Source: Cryptomeria japonica (lineage: Eukaryota > Streptophyta > Pinopsida > Cupressales > Cupressaceae). From it: DNA of 60,000 bases. The notes beneath the pieces are model-generated. The model did no database searches. It saw nothing but the letters and a program-made list of their open reading frames with translations, and was not told the origin of the DNA. This document shows, in pieces, positions 31,241-43,429 of the stretch; positions within the stretch are counted from its first letter, which is position 1, and every line of letters starts with the position of its first letter. The stretch spans positions 511,941,873-512,001,872 of the forward strand of contig NC_081415.1 in the NCBI RefSeq assembly GCF_030272615.1, read 5' to 3'. Made by a program: the position numbers and the translations under genes.

Positions 31241-32789
31241 GATCATATAGTGTTATTTGTTATCATCAAAGGACCAAAAGATTTAGATATATTCTACATT
31301 TTTATTGTATATCTATTTGGACATTGCATATGGCACATTTTTGTAATACTTTTATTGACTTGGCATATATGCCATTTTTGTATACATACACAATTATTGT
31401 GCATTTTGATATATATAAATGTTGATATTTGAGCCAATAAATATTCTTTCTGTTCATTATTGTGCATTTTGTTGATATTGATATTGATATTGATATTGAT
31501 ATTTGGTACATATATAATTTGTTCATTTTGTTCATTATTGTGCATTTTGATATATATAAATATTGATTTATAATTGATATACTTAATTATTTCTCAAACA
31601 AAGGCATACAATTCATTATGAGAGAAAGATATCCAAAGCTCTCAATGAAATAAGTTTGAATGACAACAAACAAGCTTAAAAAATTGTAATAAAAGAGCCT
31701 CCAACACACAATCACTAAAATTTGTCTCTACCTAAAATAGTAGTTGCAAGATAGGTATTGCCAAAATGAGTTGCTAGCTAATCAATTATTTCAGCTAAAA
31801 AAATGCCTATTGTTGAATTCTACCCCATATAAAAGACTTAACAATTACCATCAGGTAATATGAAGCATTGTAACTATGGAATATAATTTGATAAGCTTTC
31901 TCAAATATTGAACTACTCCTAGAAAAATCCATGTCTCAATCAAAATGAAAGTGTTGGATCACTTCAAAATAGCTTCCACTTTTACTAAATTCCTAACAAT
32001 AGATGGATCTTTGTCTGATAAATTTGATAAATTCCTAACAACAAAAGTATATTTTGTACAATCATGGGTTAAACTCTATTTTATTTACTCTATATATCTC
32101 TATGCTGATTTTTTCAAAAAATCTTGTACTTTTGGTTTTCTTTTTTTTTCCCAAAATGATTTTTAATGCTATGATATAAAGCATTGCAATTGTGGAATAT
32201 AATTTGATAAGCTTTCTAAAATATTATAGTAACCCTACAAAAATCCTTGCCTCAATCATAATGAAATTCAATGGTAATGATCACATTTGATCCATGGTAA
32301 TGATCATTGGATGCTTTTTATTCCTTTCCTTTATATCTTTCAATGTGAGTGGTGCGAGAGCACCCTCATGCTCGCAATGGTCAAATTTGGTTTTTTGTCT
32401 TGTTTTATGTTGTTTCATCTAAATAAGGTCATTTGCGACCATTAATGATCAGTCAGAGTCATTTGTGAAAGTTTGGGGTCACTTGGATAAAAGATGTAAA
32501 AGTTGCTCAATTGTTCTCAAAGTTGCTCAATTGTTGTCAAAGTTGTCAAAGTTTGGGGTTGGATGATGAAAACCACTTGTGTGGTCATAAATAGGAATCT
32601 TCAACATGGCCCAAGGGTTGAAAAATTTGTATTGAAGTTTTGAATAAAGTAGGAATCAATTTGGAGACTATTTCTATGTGTTTTCTTGCAATATTATTGC
32701 TCTTTCAAATTGTGTAGATTGTGTGGATCAAATAAAGACCCGAGACTTGTTGGAAATGTTAGATATGTGAAGCTAGTTTCATTTGCAGT
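31241..32789. other. AT-rich stretch with (TTGATA)n microsatellite and an LTR-like tail
   Basis: A hexamer microsatellite lies at 31471-31504 (five TTGATA units). Around it TGTGCATTTTGATATATATA occurs at about 31398 and 31540. Short direct repeats of the type CAAAGTTGCTCAATTGTT sit at about 32508-32545. The stretch 32590-32760 (CATAAATAGGAATC, then CAATATTATTGCTCTTTCAA) has the look of an LTR end, but without a partner or primer site I leave it open. No gene seen. Confidence 0.4.
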
Positions 32790-32809
32790 TGGTTTCATCA
32801 ATTTTCACC

Positions 32810-33690
32810 CAATTATTTATGAGATATTGTAATTTCTTTAAAAACTGTGCGAAAACCATTAGATGCATGTTGCAAGATAGGGTAAATCTAATTCCATTCA
32901 TTGTGGGCATGAACGAGCAACATGAGAACATCCGCATGGGAATTTTTATGGTAGGAATTCTCCTATTGTGCCTCCTAGCTTGTGGGAACGTCCAAAGCCA
33001 TACCCTACAGATGCGATCTCTCAAGTGCCCTAAGTCCAAACAATTGTCAAACTTTGATAGACCATTTCTTGCATTCCAACATGCATACTATTTATTTATT
33101 TGAACCTATAGGGTCATGTGAGGCCCATCTACAATGAACTATCTCAGTTTTTTAAGACTTGAAGCCATTTTCAAATGGTATCATTTTTTCAGTTCGTGCA
33201 AAAACCGTTAGATGCATCCAATGCAAGGTTGCAAGATAGGCTAAATTTGATTCCATTCGTCGTGGGCACAAATGAGTAGCATGAGCACATTCAAGTGGGA
33301 AGGTTTACAATAGTTAGGCTCTTGTTCTACCTCCGAGCTCGCTAGAACATCCAGAGCGATACCCTACCAACGTGATCTCTCAAGTGCTCTAAGTCCAAAA
33401 TATTGTCAAACCTTGACAGACTATTTCTTGCAATCCAACATGCATACGATTGATTTATTTGAACCTATAGGGTCATGTGAGGCTCATATACAATGATCTA
33501 TCTCAGGTTTTGAAGACTCGGAGCCATTTTTACATGGTAGCATTTTTTCAATTGGTGTAAAAACAGTTAGATGCATGCAATCCAAGGTTGCAAGATAGGC
33601 TAAATTTGATTCCATTCGTCATGGGCATGAACAAGAAGCACGAGTGCATCCAAGTAGGTAGGTTTACAATATGAATTCTCATGTTGTAGA
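32810..33690. repeat. Tandem array of roughly 350-bp units, about 2.4 copies
   Basis: The word GTGCGAAAACC at 32847 recurs as GTGCAAAAACC at 33196 and GTGTAAAAAC at 33555, periods of 349 and 359 bp. Each unit continues with TTAGATGCAT, AGGTTGCAAGATAG, ATTCCATTC and GGGCA. Units 1 and 2 also share CCTAAGTCCAAA-type and AACCTATAGGGTCATGTGAG words. The third unit ends near 33690. No coding role is visible. It may be a piece of a satellite or the repetitive interior of a transposon. Confidence 0.85.
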
Positions 33691-34062
33691 TGACAGACCT
33701 TATTGTCCCATTGTTCTTAGTTCACGTAATTTCTTCATATGTTGCCTTTGTCTTTCTTTTTCAACCTTTTGTTATTTGTTTTTTCCTTGCTTGTTCTTTC
33801 CCATCGTTAATAATGCTTGTCCAAAATAGAATCATTTTGCATATATATATTACAAAAACTTATACAATAAAATGACCATAAAAATGAGTATTATCATTAT
33901 TTTTAATAGTAAAAACTATTAAACAGTCACAATAACATTGACCAAACTATATAGAAAAACAATTCAATCATTAGAAATCATGCAAAACAAAATTTTCACT
34001 TACTTTGACATATAAAATTTCCATAGAATTGTAGTATTAGTTGCAGTGGGGCCTTCAACGAC
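33691..34062. other. No gene seen
   Basis: AT-rich sequence without recognisable structure up to the abrupt start of copia LTR homology at 34063. Confidence 0.45.
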
Positions 34063-34839
34063 TTTAATGAAACGTGTGGATTGGACTTCTCGATACGTTT
34101 TTGGGATGTCTTATGTGCTGAATATTGTTTGTTTGGTCTAAGGCCGACATGTTTTGTAATTTTATAATTGGTTTATTGTCTGGTGCACGACCTGACTATT
34201 TATGGTCGAGGGTTTGTATATATATGATGTAAGATCTCATTATAGATCATCATGGTTATGGGAATGGGATATGGATATGTAATGTGCAAATAATCCAATA
34301 TCATTCAGGTAGAGGATTTGGTGGATCATTGGAGATCGAATTGGGTTTATGTAAGAGGATTTAGTCCTCCAGTATTGAGCTTATCCAAAACTTTACTCAG
34401 GCATAAAAGATGCTATCTTTTGCAGTTCAACACTTCTCTGGATTGTAGTCTGGATTTCTATGTAGTCAGTGAGACTACTTTTGTGATGAGCAGTGTGCTC
34501 TAGGCTATTAGCCTTCCTGCAAGTGCAGGCCCCCCAATTGTAATTCACATACTTACTGCAAAAGTATTATCTAATTGTGGGTAGGCTTCCCACAATGGTT
34601 TTTCACTTTACCGGGTTTTCTACATATAAATCTTGGTGTCATATGGATGGTATTCATTCTCAGATTATTGTTGCTACTTAATTAGTTTAACTGCTATTTG
34701 GGTATTTGGTTTAAGCATTCTGGTATTAATGTTTTAGGTTTTGGTATTGAAGTTTTAATTGCTTAAAGTTCTGGTAATCTGTGACAATTGATTCACCCCC
34801 CCCTCTCAGTTGTCTTCCAGTTATTTGAACTGTCTAACA
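34063..34839 (+). repeat. Ty1/copia left LTR, 5'-truncated
   Basis: Homology to the right LTR starts at 34063 (TTTAATGAAACGTGTGGATT) and matches from 39980 there, so about 460 bp of U3 are missing. It ends TGTCTAACA at 34839, directly before the primer site. It contains TATATATATGATGTAAG (probable TATA region, about 34218). Confidence 0.88.
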
Positions 34840-34841
34840 AT

Positions 34842-34853
34842 TAGTATCAGAGC
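34842..34853 (+). other. Primer-binding site of copia element 1
   Basis: TAGTATCAGAGC differs from the initiator-Met tRNA complement by one base (G to A). It sits two bases after the LTR end. Confidence 0.85.
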
Positions 34854-34930
34854 TCTGGTCCTCTCTATAGAAAGCTTAACCACTCGAATAATAATTAAAG
34901 TTCATCCAGTTCATCTTGTTCTATCTTTTA

Positions 34931-35870
34931 AAGAGATATTCCTAGGCCTGATGGAACAAATTACATAGTATGGAAGATTCAGATGGAGACTCATCTAAGA
35001 TGTCTTGGCAAGGAGATTTGGGAGATCACACAAAATGGTGTCACACCTCATAATCCGACATCTGGAGATCCTCCTCTGGAAAACCTGGATAAGGAGCTTG
35101 AGAATGATTGTAGAGAAAGAGAAGCCCTCTTGTTTGCACTTTCTGATCATTAAATAATGGAGTTAACTGAGGAATCATCTGAAAATTCTATATGGGATAA
35201 GTTAGAGACTCTTAATGAAGGTGACCTTATAGTGAAGATTTCTAAACTTCATGGTTACCGGGTGATATGAAAACTTGAAGATGGAAGAAGATGAAAGGAT
35301 TACTGCATTCATGGAAAGAGTAAATGAGATTGTTATGGGAATTCAACGTTCTGGTGGAACTCTGAGTGAAGATGAAATTGTTTCTAAAATTTTGAGAGCC
35401 CTACCACCGGTTTACAAGATGAAGGCTACTGGTATCAATGAGTTGAGAATAATGGCTAATACATCTATCAATAGAGATACCTTCATTGGGTAATTATCTT
35501 CTTTTGAGCTTGAAGAATTTGGACCCTCTAGAGCTATGAAGTCTGAACCGACTTTTCATGCATTTGCATCATCAATCGGTAAGAAAGATTGGAAAGCTTT
35601 GTATGCAAAGGAATTGGATGATATGAAGAGCGAAGATAAAGAATTTGAACAACTTGAAGCACTATTTGCTAGAAGAGTACCTAAAGGACCGGTAGGAAGC
35701 AAGTCTGAAGGAAAAGAACCTTTTAAATATTTTGCATGTAATAAGATTGGTCATTTTGCATCTAGATGTCTTCGAAGGAATTCAAGATTTGAAGAAAGAG
35801 TTAAAAGATCTTTTAATCCTAACCATGGATATTAGAGCAAGTATAAGTATAGGAAAGACAAATCATTCTA
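34931..35870 (+). pseudogene. gag: Ty1/copia gag, broken (element 1)
   Basis: The start region reads RDIPRPDGTNYIVWKIQMET, the typical copia gag opening, then CLGKEIWEITQNGV and EREALLFALSD. After a frameshift at about 35268 the frame resumes with KMEEDERITAFMERVNEIVM, SEDEIVSKILRALPPVYK and SYEGK-like linker sequence. The zinc knuckle at about 35725-35775 reads YFACNKIGHFASRC, in which Tyr replaces the first Cys. Stops lie at 35151, 35491 and 35833. It would package element RNA. This copy cannot. Confidence 0.9.
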
Positions 35871-35899
35871 CATAGCGGATGAGGAAGGCATTACTAATT

Positions 35900-36560
35900 C
35901 TGATGATGAACCAAAAGAAGACTCTACTAGTGGTTCTGGCAATGGAAAGGAATGGGTGTTCCTAGCTATCAAGGAAGATGTTTCGACACTAGAAGAGAAT
36001 GTACCTGAAGAGAAGGCACTTGCAGCTAAAATTGAAGACAAGGATGAATGGGTAATTGATAGTGGTTGTTCAAATCATATGACTAGAGATAAAGGTAAGT
36101 TTCTATCTTTGCAAGAATTTGATGGCAGTCTGGGTAGATATGGAGATGAAAAAGGATGTATGATCAAAGGAAAATGAACTATATCATTGGATGGTAAGAA
36201 CAATAATAATAAAGTTTATTATGTTGAAGGATTAAGGCATAATCTTTTGAGTGTAGGACAGTTGGTTGATAAGGGATTTCAACTACAGTTCAAGGATGGA
36301 AAATGCAAAATCATTACCAAATCTGGTTTGGAGATTGCAATTGGTACACAGACAAAGGGTAATATATTTCATTTGAATTCCAACGAGAAGACAAGTTTGA
36401 CTACGCAGATTGATGCGAGTTGGCTATGGCATAAAAGGTTGTGTCATGTGAATTTTGATTTTATTGTGAACATCAGTTCAACTAATGCAGTTAGAGATAT
36501 ACCTAAGATTGTGAAGCCCTATAATCCAGTATGTAAAGAATGTGAAATGGGTAAATAGGT
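35900..36560 (+). pseudogene. pol: Ty1/copia protease and integrase N-terminus (element 1)
   Basis: The protease active site is WVIDSGCSNHMT, with D-S-G at 36058-36066 intact. After a stop at 36176 the frame continues with KVYYVEGLRHNLLSVGQLVD. The integrase zinc-binding region follows: SWLWHKRLCHVNFDFIV and PVCKECEMGK (H-x3-H, C-x2-C, about 36418-36555). It then ends at a TAG at 36556. Confidence 0.9.
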
Positions 36561-37110
36561 CAAAACCTTTTTTAGGAGTATACAAGATAAACCAAATTAT
36601 GTTCTTGATCTTATTCATATTGATTTGTGTGGCCTTGCTAGAGTTAAAATTTTTCAAGGTGATAGATATTCCATGCTAATCATTTATGATTATTCTAGAA
36701 TGATGTGGGTTACTTTTCTATAAGAAAAATATGAAGCATTTGAAAAGTTTAAAATCTTTAAGGCTAAAGTGGAAACTAAGACATGATTAAAGATTAAATT
36801 TTTGAGGTTAGATCATGGTGGAAAATTCACATCCTATGAGTTTAATAACTTTTGTGAGAAGCATGGTATAACAAGACAATTTTTTGCTCCCCGGACACCT
36901 CAGCAGAATGGAGTTATTGAAAGGAAGAACAAAACTATCTTGGATGTTGCTAGAACAATGATGATGGAAGCTAGTCTACCTCATATCTACTAGAGAGAAG
37001 CAGTGAGCACAATGGTTTATACATTCAATACAATACATATCAAAGGAGAAACCGGTAAGACACCTTATGAATTATGGTTTGGCAATACACTTGTATAGTT
37101 AAGTATTTCA
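36561..37110 (+). pseudogene. pol: Ty1/copia integrase catalytic core (element 1)
   Basis: The core reads DLIHIDLCG (first Asp, about 36608), then LRLDHGGKFTSYEFN (second Asp, about 36805) and QQNGVIERKNKTILD (Glu, about 36903). All three catalytic residues remain. Neighbouring conserved positions are changed: Ser to Leu before the second Asp, and Glu to Lys in GGEF. Stops at 36721, 36784 and 36991 (an expected Trp, TAG) and the frame break at about 37096 disable it. Confidence 0.9.
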
Positions 37111-38440
37111 AAATCTCTGGTAGTAAATGTTATATCACGAGAGATGATATCATTGGAAAATTTGATACTAGATGTGATGAAGGCATATTTCTTGGTTATT
37201 CTAATGAAAGCAAAGCATATAGATGTTATAACAAGAGATTGTAGAGAATAGTGGAGAGTGTTAATGTCAAAGTGGATGAGCTTAATAGAGGTCAAATCAG
37301 AGTTTATGAGAAGGAAACAACAATGGAAATGATTATATCTGAATCAGTAGCACCTTTACTAGAACAAAGTGTTGAACCAGTTACTCCAACAGTATCAAAA
37401 AATTCTACAGTAACTAAAAAACTGGGAAGAGGAATAGAGAGTCAAAAGACTCCTAGGTATGTGAGATTGAATCATTCAGAAGATCAGATCATTGGGGATA
37501 AGATCAATGGAGTGATGACAAGAAGAAGACTGGAAACTAATGAGGTATGTTTAATTTCACAAGTTGAACTGGTATTAGTAATTGAGGCATGTAAAGATGA
37601 ATATTGGTTGAAAGCTATGGAAGAAGAATTAGATGAGATTGAGAAAAATAACGCATGGACTTTGGTTCCCCAGTCTAAAAATAAGAATGTTATTGGAACT
37701 AAATGGGTTTTTAGGAATAAATTAAATTAGGATGGTCAAGTTATAAGGAATAAGTCTAGATTGGTTTGTAAAGGTTATTCTTAGAAGGAAGGAATTGATT
37801 ATGGAGAGACTTTTGCACCATTAGCTAGGATTGAAGCTGTAAGATTATTTCTTGCCTATGCTTCTCATAAGAACTACAAGGTTTATCAGATAGATGTTAA
37901 ATGTGCATTTTTGAATGGGGATCTTGATGTTGAAGTTTATATTGAGCAGCCTGATGGTTTTTCAATATCAGATGATACAAATATGGTTTGCAGGTTAAGG
38001 AAAGTTTTATATGGATTGAAACAAGCACCTAGAGCTTGGTATGCAAGGTTGGATAAATATCTTTTGAAGATTGGTTTTACTAAGAGTAATGCTGATAGTA
38101 ATTTATATTATAAAATCACTGATGATGAAATAACTGATTATTGAAGTATTTGTTGATGACATTATTTCTGGAGGTGAAGATAAGTTATGCATGGAATTTT
38201 CTAAGAATATGGAGAAAGAATTTGAAATGTCTATGATTGGGGAAATGAAATTTTTTCTTAGGTTTGCAGATTACTCAGATTGACAAAGGTATTTTGATCT
38301 GTTAGACTAAGTATGCTAGGGAATTGTTGAAAGAAATTTGGTATGGGAGATTCCAAACTGGTAAGTACTCCTATGGTTACAAGTGAGAAATTGACAAGAA
38401 AAGATGTTTTTGCACCGGTAAATCCTACAAGATAAAAATA
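37111..38440 (+). pseudogene. pol: Ty1/copia reverse transcriptase (element 1)
   Basis: The linker (KVDELNRGQIRVYEKETTME, about 37270) precedes the RT block: DEYWLKAMEEELDEIEKNN, VIGTKWVFRNKLN, stop, DGQ. It continues with ETFAPLARIEAVRLFLAYAS, YQIDVKCAFLNGDLDVEVYI and LYGLKQAPRAWYARLDKYLL. The catalytic F-V-D-D appears as VFVDDIISGG at about 38150, but only after a +1 frameshift at about 38130. Stops at 37728 and 37783 also break the frame. Confidence 0.92.
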
Positions 38441-39103
38441 TATGATTGGAGGTCTTCTTTATTTGACTCAGACTGGCCCTGACATAATGAATGTTGTTTG
38501 TATTGTATCAAGATTTCAGAGTGATCCTACAAAAAATCATGAGAGTGTGGTGAAAAGGATTTTTATTTACTTACAAGGTACATCAGAATATGGTTTATGG
38601 TACCTAAGGATGATGAATTTACTTTATGTGCATATATAGATGTTGATTGGGCTAGAGATGTTGATGACTGGAAAAGTACTTCTTGTGGAGATTTCTTTCT
38701 TGGAAAAAACTTGGTTTCATGGATTAGCAAGAAGCAATCATGTACTTCTTTATCTACTGCTAAAGTTGAGTATGTTGTTGTTGCTACTAACTGCACACAA
38801 GTTTTATGGATGAAGAAAATGTTGAAGGATATAAACGTTGATCGTAATGGACTAGTAGTTATTTATTGTTATAACTCTGCTACTATTGACATATCAAAGA
38901 ATCTAGTATTTCATTCCAAGACAAAGCACATATCTATCAAGTATAACTTTTTCAAGGAAAAGGTGGAAGCTAATAAAGTTAGATTGGTTTATGTGAACAC
39001 TAAAGAGACGATTGCAAATATCTTCACTAAACCTTTGCCTAAAGAATCATTTGAGTACCTGAGAGATAGATTGGGAGTTTCTGCCCCTCCGATAGAGACT
39101 TGA
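38441..39103 (+). pseudogene. pol: Ty1/copia RNase H (element 1)
   Basis: The connection IGGLLYLTQTGPDIMNVVCI (about 38445) leads into RNase H: YIDVDWARDVDDWKSTSCGD (first Asp), LVSWISKKQSCTSLSTAKVE (Glu), IYCYNSATIDISKN (second Asp replaced by Tyr) and SKTKHISIKYNFFKE. The end is IANIFTKPLPKESFEYLRDR. A frameshift lies at about 38600. The frame from 38597 to 39103 is otherwise open. Confidence 0.9.
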
Positions 39104-39518
39104 TTGATGCGGCTTAGCATTAGTCTGGTATGCATTAAGACGGATATTTTTCATTCTGGCACTGATGTGGGGATGATACTACTCAAGGAGACTAGTCAAA
39201 TTTGTGATTCAGTGGTTTATATTTTTGCTTTGATATTTTTTTATCATATTTCTACCATTGAAAAGGGGGAGAGATGTTGATGTGAAAAGGAAAAACTTAA
39301 GGATTTGTATACATCAAGGGGAGAGATATATGTATAATTCAAAGTTTTACAAAGACATTTTTCACAGGGGGAGTTTGGTATTTCTTTCAGAAATTTATTG
39401 CTATATCTTTGAATGGGAGATTGTTGGATGTCTTCCAATGGGGGAGACTTGTTTGGCATTTCTTGGTACTTATATGTTTTTCACATCTAGTGTTGCCATC
39501 AATGCCAAAGGGGGAGAT
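39104..39518 (+). other. Copia 3' untranslated stretch with repeated purine tracts
   Basis: Five G-rich purine words sit at about 39261-39273 (AAAAGGGGGAGAG), 39316-39325, 39364-39373, 39438-39447 and 39508-39517. The last (AAAGGGGGAGAT) directly precedes the LTR and is the polypurine tract used to prime second-strand synthesis. The earlier ones are extra copies of the same motif. Confidence 0.75.
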
Positions 39519-40595
39519 TGTTGGCAATTTGGAGGAATTGATTATGTGTTGCATTGATGTTTTGTCATTGATGTCAATACTAGCTATTTGGATTCTTTAC
39601 CGACACCCTTCTTGTCCCGGTAGGGTGAGTAGTTTCTGGTTGGTTTGGATCTGGCATGATCCAGTAGGATCCGGTATGGTTTGGTAATAAAATTGGCTTA
39701 TTCATGATACTCATGTTTATATTCAATCAGTTGGTTTTGGTTTGGTGATCTGATGCTATCCTGTTTGCTTGGAAGCCTAGCCTGCGGTTCTAATGAGGGT
39801 TTCATCGGCAGAGCTTTTGATGAAGGTATTTGATAATATGCATAAGTGGTATTGGCACAACTTCTAGTGGAGTTTCAGGATGTTTTTGGTGATCATGTTC
39901 GAGACTTGGCAGATGGAGATCATTGCTTTAGCGTATGGACCTATATTGGGTCCCGGTTGATCTAGGTTATCGACCAGTTTAATGAAGTGTGTGGATTGGA
40001 CTTCTTGATACATTTTTGGGATGTCTAATGTGTTGAATATTATTTGTTTGGTCTAAGGCCGACATGTTTTGTAATTATGTAATTGGTATATTGTCTGGTG
40101 GCTAACCTGATTGTTTATGGTCGAGGGTTTGTATATATATGATGTAAGATCTCATTGTAGATCATCATGGTTATGGGAATGGAATATGGATGTAATGTGA
40201 GAATAATGTAATGTCATTCAGGAAGAAGATTTGGTCGATCATTGGAGATCGAATTGGGTTTATGTAAGAGGATTTTGTCCTCTGGTAATGAGCTTTACTA
40301 GAATTGTACTCAGGCATAGAAGATGCTATCTTTTGCAGTTCAACACTTCTCCGGATTGTAGTATGAAATTCTATGTAGTCAGTGAGACTCAATTTGTAAT
40401 GAGCAGTGCGCTCTAGGCTGTTGTCCTTCCTGCAAGTCCATGCCCCTCAATTGCAATTCACATACTTACTGCAGAATTATTATTTGACTGTGGGTAGGCT
40501 TCCCACCATGGTTTTTCACTTTACCGGACTTTCCACATATAAATATTGGTGTCATATGGATGGTATTTATTCTCTGATTATTTTTCTATTACTTG
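39519..40595 (+). repeat. Ty1/copia right LTR, 3'-truncated
   Basis: It starts TGTTGGCAATTT directly after the polypurine tract and matches the left LTR from about 39980. Similarity ends at about 40595 (after GGTATTTATTCTCTGATTATT). The final part that the left LTR keeps, including the C-tract and TCTAACA end, is missing or replaced. Confidence 0.88.
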
Positions 40596-41075
40596 ACATA
40601 TTCTAACCCTAATTTTGTAACTGACATGTCTTTATAAAATGGCAACGAGTTGGGGTTTTAAGTAGAGAATTTTGTAGAATTTGCCAGCGGTATTAAGTTA
40701 CAAGGGACTGTTGGTTGTAATCTGTTTCATTTACTAGATAATAATATTAGACTATCTATTTGGTGGACATAGCCTACGTTTCGGTGAACCACGTTAAAAT
40801 CGTCTCCTTTGCTATTATCTCTATGTTTTACATTCCTCTGTTTAATAACTATTTGCATATATTTGATATTTTTTGCATGCAATTTCTAACACCTCACTGT
40901 AGCTTTTCCCTCCATGGGTTTTCCACATAAAAATCTTAGTTTTAATTTCTGGTGTATGTCCTACTTTTGTTCTTTACTTCTATAGATCTGATTTAATGGT
41001 TAAAATATTAATGAGTGGTTAAGTTTTAGATAATGTTAATTCAACCTCCTCTCAAAATCTGGGTGTGTTCAACAA
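40596..41075 (+). repeat. Probable fragments of other LTR ends
   Basis: Two stretches look like U5 ends of copia-type LTRs: one ends TTGCATGCAATTTCTAACA at about 40892, the other CTGGGTGTGTTCAACA at about 41074. The words CCATGGGTTTTCCACATA and AAATCTTAGT at about 40913-40943 resemble the R-U5 part of the copia LTR. No primer site or internal region follows. A LINE starts instead. Confidence 0.4.
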
Positions 41076-41393
41076 TAGGATCTCTAAAAATCAATATAAA
41101 CTTCTTCTTTGGGCCCACCAAGTACACATGGAGAGATGATGTAATTTTGTAGTAGCATGACATGGACCCACCAAACTTCTAGAATGCAATGTCTCGAACT
41201 GAGTTTCTTAGAGAGAAATAATTGTTGATAGAGTATGAAGATGTCTTATCAAAGGCAGACTTTTTTTTGGAAATAAAAATCAAGGGAGAATTGGCTAGAG
41301 GTGGGAGATAGGAATAATAAATATTTTTAGAATATTACAAGGCAAAAGAGAGGGATAAATAGAATATCTAGATTGGAGGTGGAAGGATGATAA

Positions 41394-42500
41394 ATGATTG
41401 AGGACCCTATAGCTATTCGATGTCTGATCGTTAATTTTTTTGAAGATCTTCTTAATAATAGGGAGGGTTCTAGGTTATCTGATCAAGAGACTTTCTTGCA
41501 ATTTATTACTAATATTATATCCAAGGAGAAGAATAGGTTTTTAAATCATAAGATTTTCCTTTTAAAAGTAGTGATTTCTTTGAATCAATTACACCCTGAT
41601 AAAGCTCTTGGACTAGATGGTTTCCCTATAGGGTTTTCTTAAATGCTCTTGAATATACTAGGAAAAGATATGATAGAGGCTCTAGAAGTAGTAAGAAATT
41701 TAGGAAAGTTGGTCAAAGAATTCAATAATTCCTTTATATTCCTCATTCCTTAAAAAGGACAAAGCCTTAAAATTGGATGAATTTAGGCCAATTTTGCTTT
41801 ACAATACATTGTATAAAGTCATGACCAAAATAACAACCAATAGGCTTAAACATTTGCTTCCAAATATCATCTCCTAAGAATAGACATGGTTTGTTCTAGG
41901 TAGATCAATCTTAGATACAGTTATTATAGTTAGGAGGCAAATAATACTCTTTAGAACACTAGGGATTTTGGGATATTAATAAATTTATATATAAAGAAAG
42001 AATATGATAAGGTAGATTGGAGATTCCTGACTAAAATTCTACGTGCCTTTGGTTTTAATAAGTAGTAGATAAATTGGACTTTTGAATGTATTTCAACCCC
42101 TAAGTTCTCTGTTTTGGTTAATGGTTCCCTGAATGGATTATTTTGGGTCTCTAGAGGTTTAAGACAAGGAGATCCCATATCTCCCTTTTTGTGTATCTTG
42201 TTGGTAGGGGCTTTGGGGAGAGCCATTCAGAATGAACATTCCTTGGGTCTAATAAAAGGAATTATAATTGCTAGGAAAATTGTGGCTACTCATCAGCAAT
42301 TCACGGATGACACTCTACTTTCAGGAATAGCTAAAACAATGAAATACAAGAAATTTTTGAAGATATCAATTTATTATAAAGAGAATTTAGGATAGGAAAT
42401 TAAGATGGATAAATCAAAGGTTTTCTTCTTTATGACCCCTTAGGAAAAGGAGATGGATATCTTGGAGGTTTTAAAATTCAAAAAAGGTAAACTGCCTCAG
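41394..42500 (+). pseudogene. LINE reverse transcriptase, copy 3
   Basis: Motifs in order are VNFFEDLLNNREGSRLSD (upstream linker, about 41430), LHPDKALGLDGFPIGF (about 41590), IKKEYDKVDWRFLTKILRAF (about 41990), VLVNGSLNGLFWVSRGLRQG, DPISPFL (about 42115-42190) and HQQFTDDTLLSG (about 42292). The catalytic pair DD at 42306-42311 is intact. Numerous stops (for example 41641, 41881, 42064, 42393) show old age. Confidence 0.9.
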
Positions 42501-43429
42501 TGTCATATCTAGGTTTTCTTATTGATAAGGGAGTAAGGAATAAAAAAATATGGGATGCTCTAAAGGAAAAGATTGATAAAAGGTTAAATTCATGAAAGGA
42601 AAAATGGCTCCTATGGGTAGGTAGGTTAGTGATGTAGAAATCAGTGAATTTTTCTCTTCTAGTTTATCTTCTATCGTATCTCTCTTTGAAAGGTAGTGTT
42701 AATACATCATTAATTTATCAAATGAGCAAGTTCTTTGGCAAGGAATGGTGGATAAAAATAAGGTTTCTCTTATTTCTTTGGGAAAAAAATTGCAAGCTAA
42801 AGGAGTATAGAGTGGGGTTGAGAGATCAGAATTAGTCGAATATAGCTCTTGGGGCTAAAATGGCATGGAGGATGATAAAGGAGCTAAATTTGAAATGGGT
42901 TAGAATTTTACAATCTAAATATTTGAATCATTCAGATCCTACAAAAAAGGTTAAGTTGAAAAATCCTCCTAAAGAATCTAAGGTTTGGAATTTTTTGTTA
43001 AAATGTAAGTGAGTAATAGAAGATTTTCTTTCTCAAGGGATATTTATAATGTAGAGTCAAGCTTATTTTGGGAGGATTCTTGGGGAGGTCATCCAAGAAT
43101 AAATAGATCATAGTAAAAAATGTTAATTTTTTTCTTAAGCAACATTGGGAAGACAAAGTGAGAGACTATGCATTATTCCATTATGTTGACTGTGCTTTGA
43201 GATGGGAATAGAAAGATTTATATCAACTTCCTTAACGAATGATAGAAGTCACATTGTTAATAGAATTTATTAAGAAGGGGGATATTTCTTTTAGACATGG
43301 GGGGGGAGAAATTAATCTAGGTAGGTTATAAACACAAACAGTATGATTCTAAGGATGGCTATAAAATTATTGCTAATCTGTAGGAAATAGAGAGATATAA
43401 TATCCCTAACCAATTATGTTGGGGCAGAT

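Larger units (their letters stand above)
34063..40595 (+). mobile_element. Ty1/copia element 1, degenerate, both LTRs incomplete
   Basis: The element contains in order a 5'-truncated LTR, primer site, gag, protease, integrase, RT and RNase H. This order (integrase before RT) defines Ty1/copia. A polypurine tract and a 3' LTR that lacks its last portion follow. Multiple stops and frameshifts occur in every domain. A second copy of the same family starts at 56.1 kb and shares several of the disabling changes. Confidence 0.92.

Noticed and set aside
31471-31504. Regularly spaced repeats as a possible array of functional sites
   Set aside because: It is a plain TTGATA hexamer microsatellite. There are no spacers and no CRISPR-like structure.
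35275-36177. Copia gag frames as an expressed host gene (domesticated gag)
   Set aside because: The frames are broken at several places and flanked by LTR, primer site and pol, so this is a dead element, not a domesticated gene.
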